This document shows, one piece after another, positions 32,571 through 46,146 of a stretch of 64,000 nt of DNA (positions are counted from its first letter, which is position 1; each line of letters opens with the position of its first letter). A program made the position numbers and the translations under genes. This DNA comes from Paramisgurnus dabryanus (taxonomy: Eukaryota; Chordata; Actinopteri; Cypriniformes; Cobitidae): NCBI RefSeq assembly GCF_030506205.2, contig NC_133352.1:23117425-23181424 (forward strand), written 5' to 3'. The notes under the pieces were generated by a model, which saw nothing but the letters and a program-made list of their open reading frames with translations, made no database searches and was not told where the DNA came from.

Positions 32571-34082
32571 TCAGCTTGAGAAAAGACTAAACAACCCCTT
32601 TTGCATGCAGGTACTCATAAAAACATTAAAAACTTTTTCTTCATTAGAAACTTTTCTTCATAGCATCTGTAGCAACATTCATGCCATGGCGTTGGCCACT
32701 TACGGACACCTGTCTTTGCCATATGGGAGACATTTTGAAATTGTGCTTTTTCCTCTCAAACGTGCAGGTGAGCAATTTGCGTCAGCAGATTCTATTACAT
32801 TGGACAGGCTGCCTGCAAAGTAAGGGAGGGGCCTTGGGGTAGGGCAGCGAAACGCCAGTCTCTCTTTCTCACTTGATATTTGCCAGAGCGTGGCTGCACC
32901 TGTTCGACGCTGGTGAATAATCATACACAGAGGGGAATTTGACGGCCAACATGCGGCAGCATATTGCCTGGAGATCGCAGCGTATATCAGTTTGCAGCTT
33001 CGTGTGGCGAAGGACAGAGAAACGTTCAGACGTAATGCCATTTGTGATGGAGCTGTGCTATTAGCTAAATGAGTAGTGTATTTACTCCACTGCCAGTGGC
33101 AGAAAACAAAATTACGTTTACTGTATTGCTTTCAACCTTCTGAGAACTGGCACAAAAAGACGTGCTTTGAGAATTCTGTCTCGTCTCAGATGTAAGAGTA
33201 TCTGGGGATATAACACTCTCTTTAATTTTGTGGTTTGACTAAAGCTGGCATGGTGACAGACTTAATGTGCTTTGCAGGGTCCACGGCGTCTCAGGTTTGG
33301 AGCTCTGGGGGCAATGAAATCAGACTCTGTGGTTTCCGTGTGTGTGTGGGCCGAAAATGACTGAAGAGTTTCGGCAGTATCGAGAGAGCAATTCCTTTGT
33401 GCCTTTTGAAATTTCATCTCCAGATGATCATGTGAATGTTTGTCATAGTAAACAGGAATTCACACTTTAATGTGGCCAAAGATATCCTGAAGCATTTGTA
33501 GGACAATCTGCATATGCAAACCACACTATTAATTACATATTTAATAACTACTGTACATTTAAAACTTGCTAATTATTTTTAAAACAGTAATGTTGAGGTC
33601 ATGTGACAAGGAAGCATGCTATTCAAAATGTTTGGAATAATATAAAAATAACATTCCTTCTCTTCACTTACTATTTTAAAACAGTAGGAAGTACACAATG
33701 TGTTGCACAGTAGTAAACAGTAAGCTTCAAGAGAGTATTGAATTTAGAAAATGAAGAATTTATTTATTAAAAGTATTAAAAAAACTGTTTGCCAAGGCAG
33801 GTATGGCAGATCATATAAGTATTTACTCCGTGGTGTGGGTCTTGTGTTGACCCCTGTTGGTCAGAGAGTGAACTGCAGTATTTGTTCAACTCAATTCTTG
33901 GATTGAGTTTCAGACAAGATTATAATAATCTTCATAATATAATACATTCTAGTCTTTCCCTAATAAAAAAATGAATTGTTAAATAATGTGATTCATTTCG
34001 TATTTTTCTGATTCCTACGGCACTCTTTATTTTATTTTGCTTCCGAGAGGCTGAATTATGACAACCTGAGTGTATAAGCATG
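32571..34082. other. Non-coding stretch with a GC-richer island
   Basis: 32690-33060 is GC-richer and has a 113-codon frame on the minus strand (32700-33041) with no recognisable domain. The rest is ordinary AT-rich sequence. Confidence 0.3.
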
Positions 34083-34374
34083 TTAAAGAGATAGTTCACC
34101 CAAAAATGAAAATTCTGTCATCATTTACTCACCCTCATGTTGTTACAAACCTGAATAAATTTTGTTGTTTTGATGAACGCAAAGGAAGCGTTTGTGGACC
34201 CCATTTACTTCCATAGTATTTTTTATTCCTACTATAGAAGTGAATCGGGCCCCCAAATCATTTGGTTACAAACATTTCTCAAAATATCTTCCTTCGTGTT
34301 CATTAGAACAAAGAAATGTATACAGGTTTGTAACAACATGAGAATTTTACTTTTTGGATGAACTATACCTTTAA
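34083..34374. mobile_element. Complete cyprinid MITE with TTAA ends (292 bp)
   Basis: Starts TTAAAGAGATAGTTCACCCA and ends GGATGAACTATACCTTTAA, with complementary inner arms (CATGTTGTTACAAACC and its complement). TTAA occurs at both edges, compatible with a piggyBac-like TTAA target, although the TTAA may be part of the element. No transposase. Confidence 0.82.
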
Positions 34375-35691
34375 AGACCAGCATATCCAACTTTAGCATC
34401 ATGAATGTTTAGAAGTGTAGGACAGATTAAAAACATATTATTAGCCTACAGTATTTCAGCCCACATTCCTGTGGGTCATTTTAAATAAATAATTTTCCTT
34501 TAGAGCATCAGCAACAATGTAATATCAGTTTCATTAAGAGAAAACTTTCTGATGATACTTCTCTAACAATGTTTTTGGAGTTAGCTGCAAGTTGTGTTGT
34601 TCATCTCAGCCAGACTGAGACTGAGGCTGGAACCAGAGTTCCTCGGGGTTGAAATAAGCTCTGGAAACTGCAGCGCACACCAGGCTTTTATTGTCTCATA
34701 TTGGGGAAGCAGAGAGAAGTAATATATCGCTTCCTCCCAGGATTCTGCTGAAGTGTGCCTCTCTTCTGTTTAATCTCACTGAACCTGGAAGCAAAGAGTG
34801 TGTGTGTGCTTTTACGTCTGTTTGAGCTTTATTACGAAGGCATGGACGGCCTTTCAACCTAATAAAATGACTGTTTTTCGTGATTAACTATTGATGAAAA
34901 TGAATGTAAGGATGTGCATTTTAATCCATTTTGTTCAAGCTCAGATGGAGCAGTGCGAAGTCTCACATATTCTGTTTCTCATTTTTTTTAATTATAATTT
35001 ATAATAATGTCAAAAGTTGCAAGTAAGTGATACTATTTTCATTACATTAATGTGCTCAATACCAGTCTGTAATAACCAGTTAAATGATCAAATGAGACAC
35101 ATTAAATGAGTCAATGAGACTCAACAGACACATACTTTTTGAAATTAATACTCAGAAATAAAAAGTGAATCAAACAACATTCTCCTTAAGTGGAAAAACT
35201 TTTATATCACCCTTATACAAATATTGAACCTTGCATGTCAGTTTAATAAAAAAAAAATGAATGTAACAAAGATTAAGTGTAAATGTATTGCTTTTATCAT
35301 AAGAATGACATGCTTCTTGAACCGCTTGCACTTGTCACCGGTAATGTAACACTAGCTTATGTCTTCATTTCTGAATATATGCCAAGAGAGCAAGCAGTCA
35401 AACTGTACTTTGTCAAGACTGCTTTTAACTTTTTTCTGATGGTACAATAAAAACTATTCACACAGGGAGAAGATCTTATACTGACAGCAGTAACAAAAGC
35501 TGACTGAAGAACAGAGGAAAAGTAAATTGTATTTCAGGGAAGAAATTGACCTATTGACTGCTGCTATAAAAAGAGAAGGGTCGGTATCTGTTTGCAAGTT
35601 CGCTTAAGCAAAACAAAGAGAGATAAACAAAGCTGAATAAATAGCTAAACTCTCCCACCATCTATTTATAGCAATAATAACATGGGAAATA
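34375..35691. other. Non-coding stretch
   Basis: No recognisable feature. Confidence 0.35.
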
Positions 35692-35849
<158 letters not shown>

Positions 35850-36300
35850 CAGATCAAGAATATGAAAATTCTAGATATGGGCAAATTTTTCATTTAACAC
35901 TTGATGGATCATTGACTTACCCAGCGGGTGAAAATGCTGGTGTCTGACATCCCTAAACCATGATCAGGCTGTGTAAAATCAATATCAAGAATCTATCAGA
36001 AAATACAGCATGCACTTGGCACCCTACTAAATATAGCATGCTTCACTTCATATGAAATTTAAAATATGGCTTTTCTTGTGGTGATAGAGAGACCAACGTT
36101 ATAATTCACTTTAGGTTCCTCAAGGTTGCCCCGAATGCTCTTAATCACTACTAATATGGCTGCTGGCTAAAACGTAAGGCTCACAGCTGATGAAAAGACA
36201 ACGCTTTGATAAAGGGGAAGGATGTAGTATAAAACTGAATTAAATTGGTGATCTGAGGAAGATAATAATCACAGGAAGAGTTATTGTTCTAATGCTCATG

Positions 36301-36500
36301 CACTGTGAAAAGTAAAAGTTGGACCAACTTAAAAAAAATACTTCAATTGGTAACTTTAAGTAAAAAAGTTATGTTGAAAATGTTGAAGGAATTTTTTAAC
36401 ATAATTTTCACCTAAAATCCTTCTCTTAAAGTGAAAAAAAGTATAAAACTTAATTTGTTTGGTATGGTTAAGTTTTTTAAGGATAGCTTTCACTGTTTTC
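36301..36500. mobile_element. MITE related to 30659-30822
   Basis: Starts CACTGTGAAAAGTAAAAGTT, then GGACCAACTT and AATTGGTAACTTTAAG. The right arm is degenerate, around AGCTTTCACTGTTT. Confidence 0.5.
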
Positions 36501-36772
36501 AAACTTTTTTTGAAATAACTCTTCCTTTTCTAAAATACAAAGTGTCAACATTTCCATATCATATCACCATGAGCTGTTGACTGGCTGTCCGTGTACAATA
36601 TTCAAAAACCTATATATAGTGCAGGGGTTGACATAGAAGACAGTAAGAAAAAAGCAGGAGACAACACTCAACAAATAATTCAATAGCAGACAGTTATTCA
36701 AAACATTTGAAGCAGTTTTTCTAAACTTTAAACCTTAAAACTTTACTGAAATTCCCTGTGTAGTCAAACAAC

Positions 36773-37307
36773 CAGTGGCGGCTGGTGACTTCTTTTTCAA
36801 GGGCGCTCGATGCGAAGTTCGTCACAACATGTATGTAGGCCGTCATGTGTGTGGTTCATAATTTCAAAATATGTGTTCTGCACGTCGAGAGATCATGTGT
36901 GCATCACGTGTCTTGTCAAAATAAGTGCCTGCTGCAGGCAGATAAAGTGTTGTTTATGGCAAGGTGATCAAACTGTGCCGCCTGTGCTTTTAATCTATTC
37001 AGCGTGTCTAAAGGGTTTATGATAAAAGACACGCTCGGGTTTGCCAGATACTCGCATAATCTCATGCATAATCAGAGTTTAGTGTTAAGGGAGTGTCTTG
37101 CGTGTATTTTCTGAACGTGAGCGTCTCTGTTATCATAAACGGTTTTGACGCGTGTGCATCAGGCACTTATTTTGACAAAACACGTGATGCACTTGGTTCA
37201 CATGACGCAACAAACACATATTTTGAAAACACGAGCAACACACATGGCACTCCGAACACATATTTTGAAATTGCACCGCTCGGTTGAGCAGTCACTAGCC
37301 GCCACTG
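36773..37307. mobile_element. CAGTGGCGGCT hAT-like element, copy 2
   Basis: Ends CAGTGGCGGCTGGTGACTTC and AGTCACTAGCCGCCACTG. It is flanked by CAAACAAC (36765-36772) and AAAACAAC (37308-37315), an 8-bp target duplication with one mismatch, which together with CAG ends points to the hAT superfamily. Non-autonomous, 535 bp, with long inverted inner arms. Confidence 0.85.
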
Positions 37308-38253
37308 AAAACAACTGCAAAATTTAGTAAACAAAATCAAAACAATCCAGGTCATGTTCTTTTAAATTTTGATTAAAATAACAATTAATATAAAAGCATA
37401 TTGTTTTCAATATGAGGCATCATACCTGATATAAGAAAAAATGAACAAAAATCAAATAAACAAACTGTTTTATAATCAAACATTTATTGCATGCTATTTA
37501 AATGAATAAACCCACAAATGGTAAGTTGAAGCCAGTGTTTTCACTTGACCTGATCTTCTCTGACACAAAAACAGGATTGGGCTGTGACAAAATTTTAACA
37601 GTTGTCTTGCATAACCTCATTTTAATAAAGCAAATAAATCAAGCGGCAAAAATCAATTTTCTGTTTGAATGGCAAAAGGAAAGGAACAGAACTGTGTAAC
37701 CCAAGCTGGATTTACATATAATGGCACGGTGTGTCTGAGCATGTGAGCGTGAACAACCTCACGCATGACCCTGTCAGTGCTGGAGTTAACCTGCCTGAGA
37801 CAAAACACTGCACATTATATTACTGAACAAAGGGTAGTACATTATGCCTAACACTTAGCACACTATAACTATAACAATAACAATACACATTATACCACAT
37901 TATAATGACAAGGAGTAGACAATATAAAAAGTGCTTTTAAAACATACTGCTCTGCTCATCAACCGCACCCCATGCGATTTATTGGACATATGCAGAATCC
38001 AGAACCGCTTTAATGCTTTCATTTCTCATATGCATTATTTGCAAAATCGCAGTATAACAGTCCACTAAACAAGTTCATTAAAACATAAACAAGTGATTAT
38101 GCTGAGCCAACGTGAAGCAGCAAAAATAAATAAATAACTAAATGCAAAATGGCATCTTTTTCAGCTTGTAAACAGATTTGAAACAATACGTGAGTGCTCA
38201 TCAAAAACCAGTGAAAGGTGGAGCTACATAGTGATTAAAAGCATACTCATATG

Positions 38254-38256
<3 letters not shown>

Positions 38257-38321
<65 letters not shown>
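38257..38321. repeat. CT microsatellite
   Basis: Pure CT run. The bases between 37316 and 38256, and between 38322 and 39720, show no other feature apart from an eroded interspersed repeat near 39065-39220 that resembles 44719-44870. Confidence 0.95.
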
Positions 38322-38322
<1 letters not shown>

Positions 38323-39764
38323 AAAGGAAATATTCCCTATGCTGTGTGCTGACTGAGTGTTTGCCCCTCAGTGCGCTCACGGTAAGGCATTAGATTTTCA
38401 TAAAGTGTAAAAGTCTCTAAAAGCTACGTTTTATATCCGCGGACAGCAGTGTGTCTTTTACAGATGCACGGTGCACATCGGCTGAGCTAATTGCTGCATT
38501 TTTGTAACTCCCTTTATTATTCATCGTGACAAAATGGAGGTTCAAAGCTGAGAAAGCATGAGCTCATACGTGTATACATTATTGCTGCAAATGTTATATT
38601 TAAGACCGTTTAATGCACGCAGCTGTGCATCCGAGTATGCCTTTATTTTTGTGTTTATCATTGTGCATGTGTTTGTTTATAGGTGACTAACACACTCTCT
38701 TCAAACCCTCTGCCCTGCAGGCATCGCCTGCAGCATTAGCTCCCAGAAGCTTATTTTACTCTCAATGTTTTTCCTCCACTTCCTCTCTATCTCACTCCTG
38801 AAAACAAGTCCTTATTTATGCCTGGACATCTCTGGATCTGCCCCCGGCCCACCCTCAATATGCAAGACATTATTGGTAAGAAAGGATGCCAGACGTGTGT
38901 TCTGCCACTACAAGTGAATGCTGGCAGTTTGTTACCATAGCATGCCCAGTTGCATCTCACAAATACAATTACATACAGGGTCCAAAATTAACATTTATTA
39001 CTGTAGGTGCCAAATGCAAATAAGAATTACTTTTGGGAAGTAAAAATGGCACTTGGTCAGTAGCTGTGTGACCCTGCTAAAGCCAAAGTCAATATCTAAT
39101 TATGAGATTAAGAGCATTACATTTATATTTCACTCAGTCAACATTAAATATCAAGGTTATATTTTCACAAAATGCTCTTTAGATTATCAAAACTAGATAT
39201 ACCATAATGCATGACATTTATACATTTGTAACTGTGGTTTTACATGATACATTTTACATCATAATAAATGTTTAAACTATTAATCTAAATGATCTACTTT
39301 GTCACTTGAGATCAACTAATCATTAAATTGAGTCACAAACACACATGTAGTAACAATAAATGCTGGTCAATTAAAATTGATAAATGATAAATGAATCATT
39401 GTGGCTGGGTTCATTACTGATGTCACAGCCTCCTATGAGCAGGAGCTCTTGGGCTTAAAGCATGAATGATTCATGTGTTCTTGCATAAGCAGGGCCTTTG
39501 TGCCAGACACATGAGGTAAACTTCCTCTTCAAGGCTAAAAGAGATATCGGCCTGGATAGAAGGGGTGGTAATACAGGTAGCACTGCATGTTTTCTACATA
39601 ATACCATCTTAGTTGGCTTGTGGCTGGAATGTATCTGTTGTTGCTTAAATTGTAAATATGTCCCTCAGGTCCCTCTTCATAACCAACACACTGACCGGCA
39701 CTACACCTGAAACCACCTATTTCCATACTACTTTAGGTGTAAACCGTATGCGAGCAGTATGTCA

Positions 39765-39870
39765 GAATTCATAGTATTCAAAAAACAGTAGGCGGATGAC
39801 CTACTACTGCATTTCCGGATAGAATATTAAGTGTGCATCTGATGAACACTTTACTGTCCCATGAGCTAAG
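39765..39870. repeat. Eroded interspersed repeat
   Basis: The text CATAGTATTCAAAAAACAGT, AGTAGGCGGATGACCTACTA and TAAGTGTGCATCTGATGAAC resembles a repeat common in cyprinids. Boundaries are unclear. Confidence 0.4.
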
Positions 39871-40030
39871 GATGGGCCAAAGGTGAATATAATAAAAAAA
39901 ACATAAAGCATACCTGCCGGCTCTTTAAATGGTGCCAAGAAATTTATTCCTTGTGATATAATTGTACTTGTTAAACAATGCTGATGTAAATTATGGTCAC
40001 AGTTGTTCTGATTTCACAATCACTCAAATG

Positions 40031-40276
40031 GTGCTAAATAGCACTAAAAGCTCGTAATTGTAGGGGAACCCTTTTTAGTGCACCTACGTATAAAGCACAG
40101 ATGAAGAACCATACGGGGGTGATATAGCACCACTATAGTACCAGATATGGTTCTATATAGCACAATAGGGTTCTACATAGGTGCTACACAGGTACTACAT
40201 AGGTGCTATGTGGCAGTTAAAATGGTTCCTCTATGATTACAAGTCAGTGAACCACTTTTAGTGCTATTTAGCACAG
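40031..40276. mobile_element. MITE, GTGCTAAATAGCACTAAAAG ends
   Basis: GTGCTAAATAGCACTAAAAG at 40031 is mirrored by CTTTTAGTGCTATTTAGCAC near 40257-40276. The interior has repeated GGTTCTA/TAGGTGCTAC units. Confidence 0.82.
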
Positions 40277-41219
40277 TTTGTTTTAAGAGTGTAGGAGATA
40301 TGGGTCACATGACAATGAAAATATTATGCAGTATATCAGTACTGTTTTATAAATAAAGAAGGCAAAAAATCCTGTAATCATAACAATCCCTAGAATTATT
40401 ATTGCTATTACTACCATTATTGTTCATACTATTATAACATAATATACATATTATAATTATTATTATTACACAAATATGTATTATCTGTTTAATTTATTAT
40501 TATTATTTTATTTTATTATTATAATTTTTTTATAATTTTGCTTAATATCATTACTTCAGAACAATATCATCATGTGTATTATTATCAGTTTAATTATTAT
40601 TATTATTATTATTTTGCTTATTATCATTGCTTCAGAACAATACCATCATCACAATTGTTGTTTTGTTTTTGTTTTCTGTTTAGTTTTGTTGTTAAGTGTT
40701 CTGCTTAACTATCTGTTGTATGTTTTGCTATTATTAAAAAAATAATAATAAAGAAGGAAGTACTTCATCCAGTTCAGTACACACCAGCACAAGAAGCAGC
40801 GCAGGTATACATTAACATAATTTTCTGGAGATTTTCTACAGATAATCTTGCTAAGCATACGGCTTATAGGCATTTTTACTGCTCTTTTCTGTAGTGTGAC
40901 CATGAAATCACTTACAGTATTTAGCATTAAAGACATTAAAAAATAACGTAAAGACCTGAAATTTGCCAGTGGTGATATTGCTGCACAGTCAGACTAGACT
41001 CAACACAAAAAGACACAGAAGCCAGTCGCCTACATTAACAAACAAGTCTCGCCTCATACATTTATATGAGTGTTTTCAACCAATCTAATTCTAATCAATA
41101 CACAGCATTAAAAAAATGTGTTTCTGAAGAATTTTTATGTTAATCTGCAATACCACAACTATCCACTTTATGAAAAAAAGAATTACCCAATTGATGAAAA
41201 AAACTGAAGCCAAAATGTT

Positions 41220-41596
41220 ATTTACTAATTTTAAACTCTGTGTATGTTTTGATAATCGTTCTGAATCTGATCTCTAACAAAATTCCTTCACAAAAATGCA
41301 ATTTTTTCAGCTTTTTGCAAAAAAATATTTATATATTTAAATAATAATAGGCCTACCCATATTTAAGGGTTTATAAGCAGAGAAAGAAATATAAATAGGT
41401 TGAAACGGTTTTCCCCGTTTTGTTTGTTTGTTTATTGTTTGTTTGAAAGCAGATTGTCTGTTCTTTCATTTGATATATTTGTATGTTTATATATTTTTAG
41501 AAGAAAACTTTTTTGGAAGTCATTTTGTAAAACTTTTGTGAAAAAAAAATGCTGGCGTGCAACTTTTCAAAAAATGGCTGGCGGGGAATGAGTTAA
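41220..41596 (-). mobile_element. Repeat of the AACTCTTTCACCGCCAGCG family
   Basis: Reverse-oriented half copy ending GGCTGGCGGGGAATGAGTTAA, related to 8334-8836 and 56055-57690. The stretch 40277-41219 holds AT-rich sequence with TTA/ATT runs and no gene. Confidence 0.6.
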
Positions 41597-42233
41597 ATCT
41601 ATCTTTTATGTCAGAACAGTATACATTAGTTTTTTGCTGTCGGCTTGTGAATAAATATGATTTAATAGTAAAATACATGGATTCAAGTCTTGTAGTCCCA
41701 AGCCAAATGCAATTTTGAAAGATCTCTGGTTAATATAAATGCCTTGAAGATCACGGATGATCATTAGTAAAACGATTGCATGCCATTTTACTAAATTGGA
41801 TTGATTCATAAACGTTTGGTTGGTCAATAACCCAAAATAAATGAGAGAATAGTCATTAGATTGTGAAGGATGAAGTCTGGTAAAAGCCAACATGTTTGAG
41901 CATAAGCAGCACTCAACCAGAAGTCAGTTATCTCATTGTACAGCATCTGAGCAGCACATTTCTGATATTGTCACAATATTGCACTCCTACAGGCACTTTC
42001 TGAAACCAAACCCTGAAATGTTCTGAGAGAAGACTTTAGGGATGGACATTTAACACGGGAGGTTATTGCATCTGAGCTTACTGGATCTGGGCGAACTCAG
42101 AAATGCCAGGAAGTGAACATGACCTTTTCAGCCTCAGCTAATCCTCAGCACACATGGAGCACCTGCAGAGGAACGGCTCCTGTATCGCACGCTGTGCACT
42201 GTATTGAATGAAAGTGTCTATATAAAGATGTTG

Positions 42234-42528
42234 ATAACACTTTATAATAAGGTCATATAAGTAAACATTAGTAAATGCATTAACTAACATGAACAATATA
42301 GTTTTCCAGCATGTATTAATTCTTGTTAATGTTAGTAAATGTCAAGTTATTCATGTTAGGTCATGGTGCATAAATAATTGTTAGCAGATACAAGGTTTGT
42401 TAATATAGATTTATTAGTAAATGTCGAAATTAACATAAACAAAGATTAATAAATGCTGTATAAATATTGTTCATTGTTTGCTAATGCATGAACTAATTGT
42501 TAACAACCTTTTTGTAAAGTGTTACCAA
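42234..42528. mobile_element. MITE, AACACTTTATAATAAGGT family
   Basis: Starts AACACTTTATAATAAGGTCA and ends TTTTGTAAAGTGTTACC, with arms ATGCATTAACTAACATGAAC and TGCATGAACTAATTGTTAAC. A common fish element. Confidence 0.75.
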
Positions 42529-43296
42529 GATTTTTTTTCTTAAATTAAAAGATTGCAAACTTGATACGTTTTTAAACCCATATGTTTCCCTCATTCAAAA
42601 ACTGAGGAGCTTTGGGCAACACACGCCACTCGGATCGTTCTGCTTCGAGCTAGCGCAGTCGATTCCCGGTCACCCGGCGGCTGTGTAATGAATACACAGC
42701 GGACAGGACTGTCACCAATCCCATCATGCCACAGAAGAGTATCAGTTTTGTAATGAGGTTTACAGACAGCTCTGGCCACCAGAGAGAGGAAACACTCAAA
42801 CACGTACTTACAAGGTTAATTAAAAATGTTGTACCATACCAACACCAGCTAAGATAAAAGGTGAAAGTTAAGAAAAGGAGAGCGAAATTATAATGAAAAT
42901 AGTCCCTCCACCCCTTCACTTTATTCCCTTAATCACTGATTACTCTCAACTTGTTAATTGAAGATAATTATAGGTTTTTAATTTTCGAATGTAGGTTAGT
43001 GGATAAAGTGAGAGAAATCATTACAAATGTCAAGGGGTTTTAGAGTGACGCAAATAAAGATCTTGCCGTGTGGTGGATATATTAGTTAAATCTCTGAATT
43101 GTAAAAGGCAAAAGGGCAGCTCAATGGTAATCTTAAATTAGTGTTATAGCAATCCTGACAGCACTCAAAGGTTATGCTAGTTGAATCATAGCATTTATAG
43201 TCTGCCATTTAAAGAAGAAATGCCAGAATTACATGCAGCCAATACTAACCTGTACTAACCAACCAGCTACCAGGCAAGAAAGAAGTAAAAATATCT

Positions 43297-43485
43297 ACAC
43301 TCTAAAAAATGCTGGGTCAAAAAATTATAATTAAACCTGTGCTGGGTTGATTTGATTCATTTATGATCAAAATAAAACTATTATGTATGTTAATTTGACC
43401 CAACGGCTGGGTTTGACCCCTTTTTGATCCAGCGTTGAGTTAAAAACAACTCAGGGTGTTTTCGAGGTTAGATATTTTGAGTGTA
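43297..43485. mobile_element. MITE with CTGGGTCAAA / TTTGACCCA motifs
   Basis: Starts ACACTCTAAAAAATGCTGGG and ends TATTTTGAGTGTA, with GACCCAACGGCTGGGTTTGA in the middle. Confidence 0.6.
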
Positions 43486-44185
43486 TGGTTCTGCCTAATT
43501 TAATAGCTTATATTTTACCTACCATCCTTTAAAAAAAAAACTTTGTAGTTTTGCATTTAATGCTTTAGGTGTTTTTAATTCCTTGATTCCATGCTGTACA
43601 TATTGTATAATATTTAATGTTGGTTTAAAATTAATAGAATAATAATAATAATAAACAGCCAGCTACAAAACATGCTGCTGGTTTAGGAGATTCAAAATCA
43701 TATTTCTTATATAAAACATACTAGATATTATATTATACCTTTACATAAAACATCTAAATCAGTCACACATTAAAGTATTATGTAACTATATTAAATCATA
43801 CTAATGAATGGATACTAATATATTTACATGCAATTACTTGGAGCAGCTTATGATTGTAAGTGTTGCTATTATGAATGCTAATGCTTTTGAATTGTATTAA
43901 TATGTGACATGCACACTGCCATGTAAAGTTTAATCGTATTATCATATACAGTCCTGCCATTTTGCCATGGGTTTAAAATACCAAGCAAAACAAACAATTA
44001 AAAAACAGTAAGGGCAAAGATCTAGTCATCAAGCAGATGACCCAAATTAAACTTAATACACAGCACAAACATGTGTGATGTGGACGCACATGCTTGTATA
44101 CACTCAAACAAGCACAAAAAGAGAAAGATCATTTGAATGGTTTTAATTCTATGAACAATGAGAAGATAAATGTTAACATTAGCAT

Positions 44186-45198
44186 CATGTGACCAATGTG
44201 CATCAAAATATGAGCCTGCTGCAGATGCTTTGAAGGGGTTTATGATAAAATAGACGCTTTGCCAGATTCAGTAGGCGAGAGCGGGGCACAACCTAACGCT
44301 TTTTGGTTTTGGCTCAATCATTTAAAAAATATTTAACTTTGATCCATTATATTTTTACACAAGCAACACACACATCTCTGCTACAAATGAACATTTGAAG
44401 TTTGTTTCTAGGACTTAACATTCTTGGACAATTACACCAAACGTGACAGAACTGCAAACGTTACAACTTACCCCTTAGGTGGGGTTAATTGTAACAGGCA
44501 GGGGGTTAGTTGTAACACTTGCTAAAAATTAAGTTTGCAGGCAAATATTTCAGTACTATTTTGTCTATATACTTGAAGTGGATATTGTTTATATCTGTCT
44601 ATAATAGACAGGTATCCACACTGTATTCATTCATGCAGCCCTTTTCTAACAATAGTTCAAATATAAATGGTCTAAATATGTGAGAAAAAGCAACACAATT
44701 ATGACAAAACTTTTTTTATATGTGACCCAGTCTGTAATAACCATACTACAGTTTCAAAATCTAATTGTGAGATAATGAGCTTTAAAGTCTGATTTTAGCC
44801 AATAATTTCATTATGATATCAATCTTTAAAGTGACCTTATTCAATCAATATTAAAGATATGAACAAAAATAAATTTGACACACGATTTTTGATAAGACAG
44901 GCACATTTATTTTGTTGGCAGCCAGCAATCATTTGTGTATAGCCTATTTAAAACAACGGCAAGAATTACACAGAATTAAATGTAGCGTTTTTTTTTTTAT
45001 ATCCAAGTGCTGATGGGTTAGTTGTAAGTTAACACAGCGTTAGAATTAACCCCGCTGGGTCAAAATATTTTCCAGCCCACCAAAAACGTTGCTAAGAGCT
45101 GCAGACATATTTCAAAATGATGCTATGTTTTAGTCAACAAGACACTGATTAAGATGACATAACATTGGTTTTGGTGTCTTACACAACCAACTTAGAAA

Positions 45199-45275
<77 letters not shown>

Positions 45276-45640
45276 AAAAATTACTTACATGCCAACAAAA
45301 CACTCATTCATCAATAACTCTCTGGAAAAACATTATACATTTCCAATAATTTGCGGGACATTGTCTTTTGGCAGAGTGAAAAAATATACGGGAAAAACAA
45401 AACGCTCAACCTTGTGCAAAAATGTATACAGTCGGTGTTACAAATTACCCCGCGTTAGTTTTTGCCCCCTCGCACCCCTACTTCCTTAATCTTCTGTGTA
45501 ATCACAGTTTAGTGTTAAATTAGTGTCTTGTAAGTATTTTGTCTCTTTTATCATAAACCCTTCGACACGTGTGCAGCAGACATGTGTTTTTACATGACGC
45601 ATGATGCACATAGGTTATGGCGCAAATAAAAAAATCTCCA
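44186..45640. mobile_element. CAGTGGCGGCT-family copy 3, split by a 1.2-kb element
   Basis: Left host piece (44186-44269: CCTGCTGCAGATG, GGGGTTTATGATAAAA) and right host piece (45483-45635: TCACAGTTTAGTGTTAA, CTCTTTTATCATAAACCCTT) align with the interior of copies 1 and 2. Between them, 44270-45482 is an insertion whose ends AGTAGGCGAGAGCGGGGCA and the complement of TTTGCCCCCTCGCACCCCTA are similar. The insert carries GTTACAA/TTGTAAC motifs and an A/AT microsatellite at 45195-45271. Its family recurs at 62386-63874. Confidence 0.72.
45195..45271. repeat. A-run plus AT microsatellite
   Basis: About 22 A residues followed by a ~55-bp AT run. Confidence 0.95.
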
Positions 45641-45912
45641 CAGATCAAACCTGAACAAGTTTAATTACTCTTCAGCATTGTTGGTTCACTTCTAATCCTA
45701 TCAGAATACAAGGCCGGAAATAACTGCTGAAACTCAAATTTATATTTCCTAAAGAATAATTTCTCGGCCTCATGCTAAAAGATGCTTACTCATCATAACT
45801 GTCAAAGGATGCAGGGCTATTCTTATAATGTTAACACTTACACAGGGATATAATCAAGGACCTTTTCAAGGTTGGCTGTCCAATTTAAAGACAATTTGAA
45901 ATTCAGATTTTC

Positions 45913-46006
<94 letters not shown>
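45913..46006. repeat. CA microsatellite
   Basis: CA run with a short CG-rich interruption (CGCACACGCGCGCG) in the middle. Confidence 0.95.
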
Positions 46007-46146
46007 CAAAATCATAGTTTAGTGTTAAGTTAGTGTATTTATTTTTAAAAGTGTATGCAAATGTCCATTTCTAAACAAATTATGAAATCTCTGTAAATCT
46101 CTAAAGAAGAAAACAGGTGATCATCATTCAAACAACCAGGAACAAC

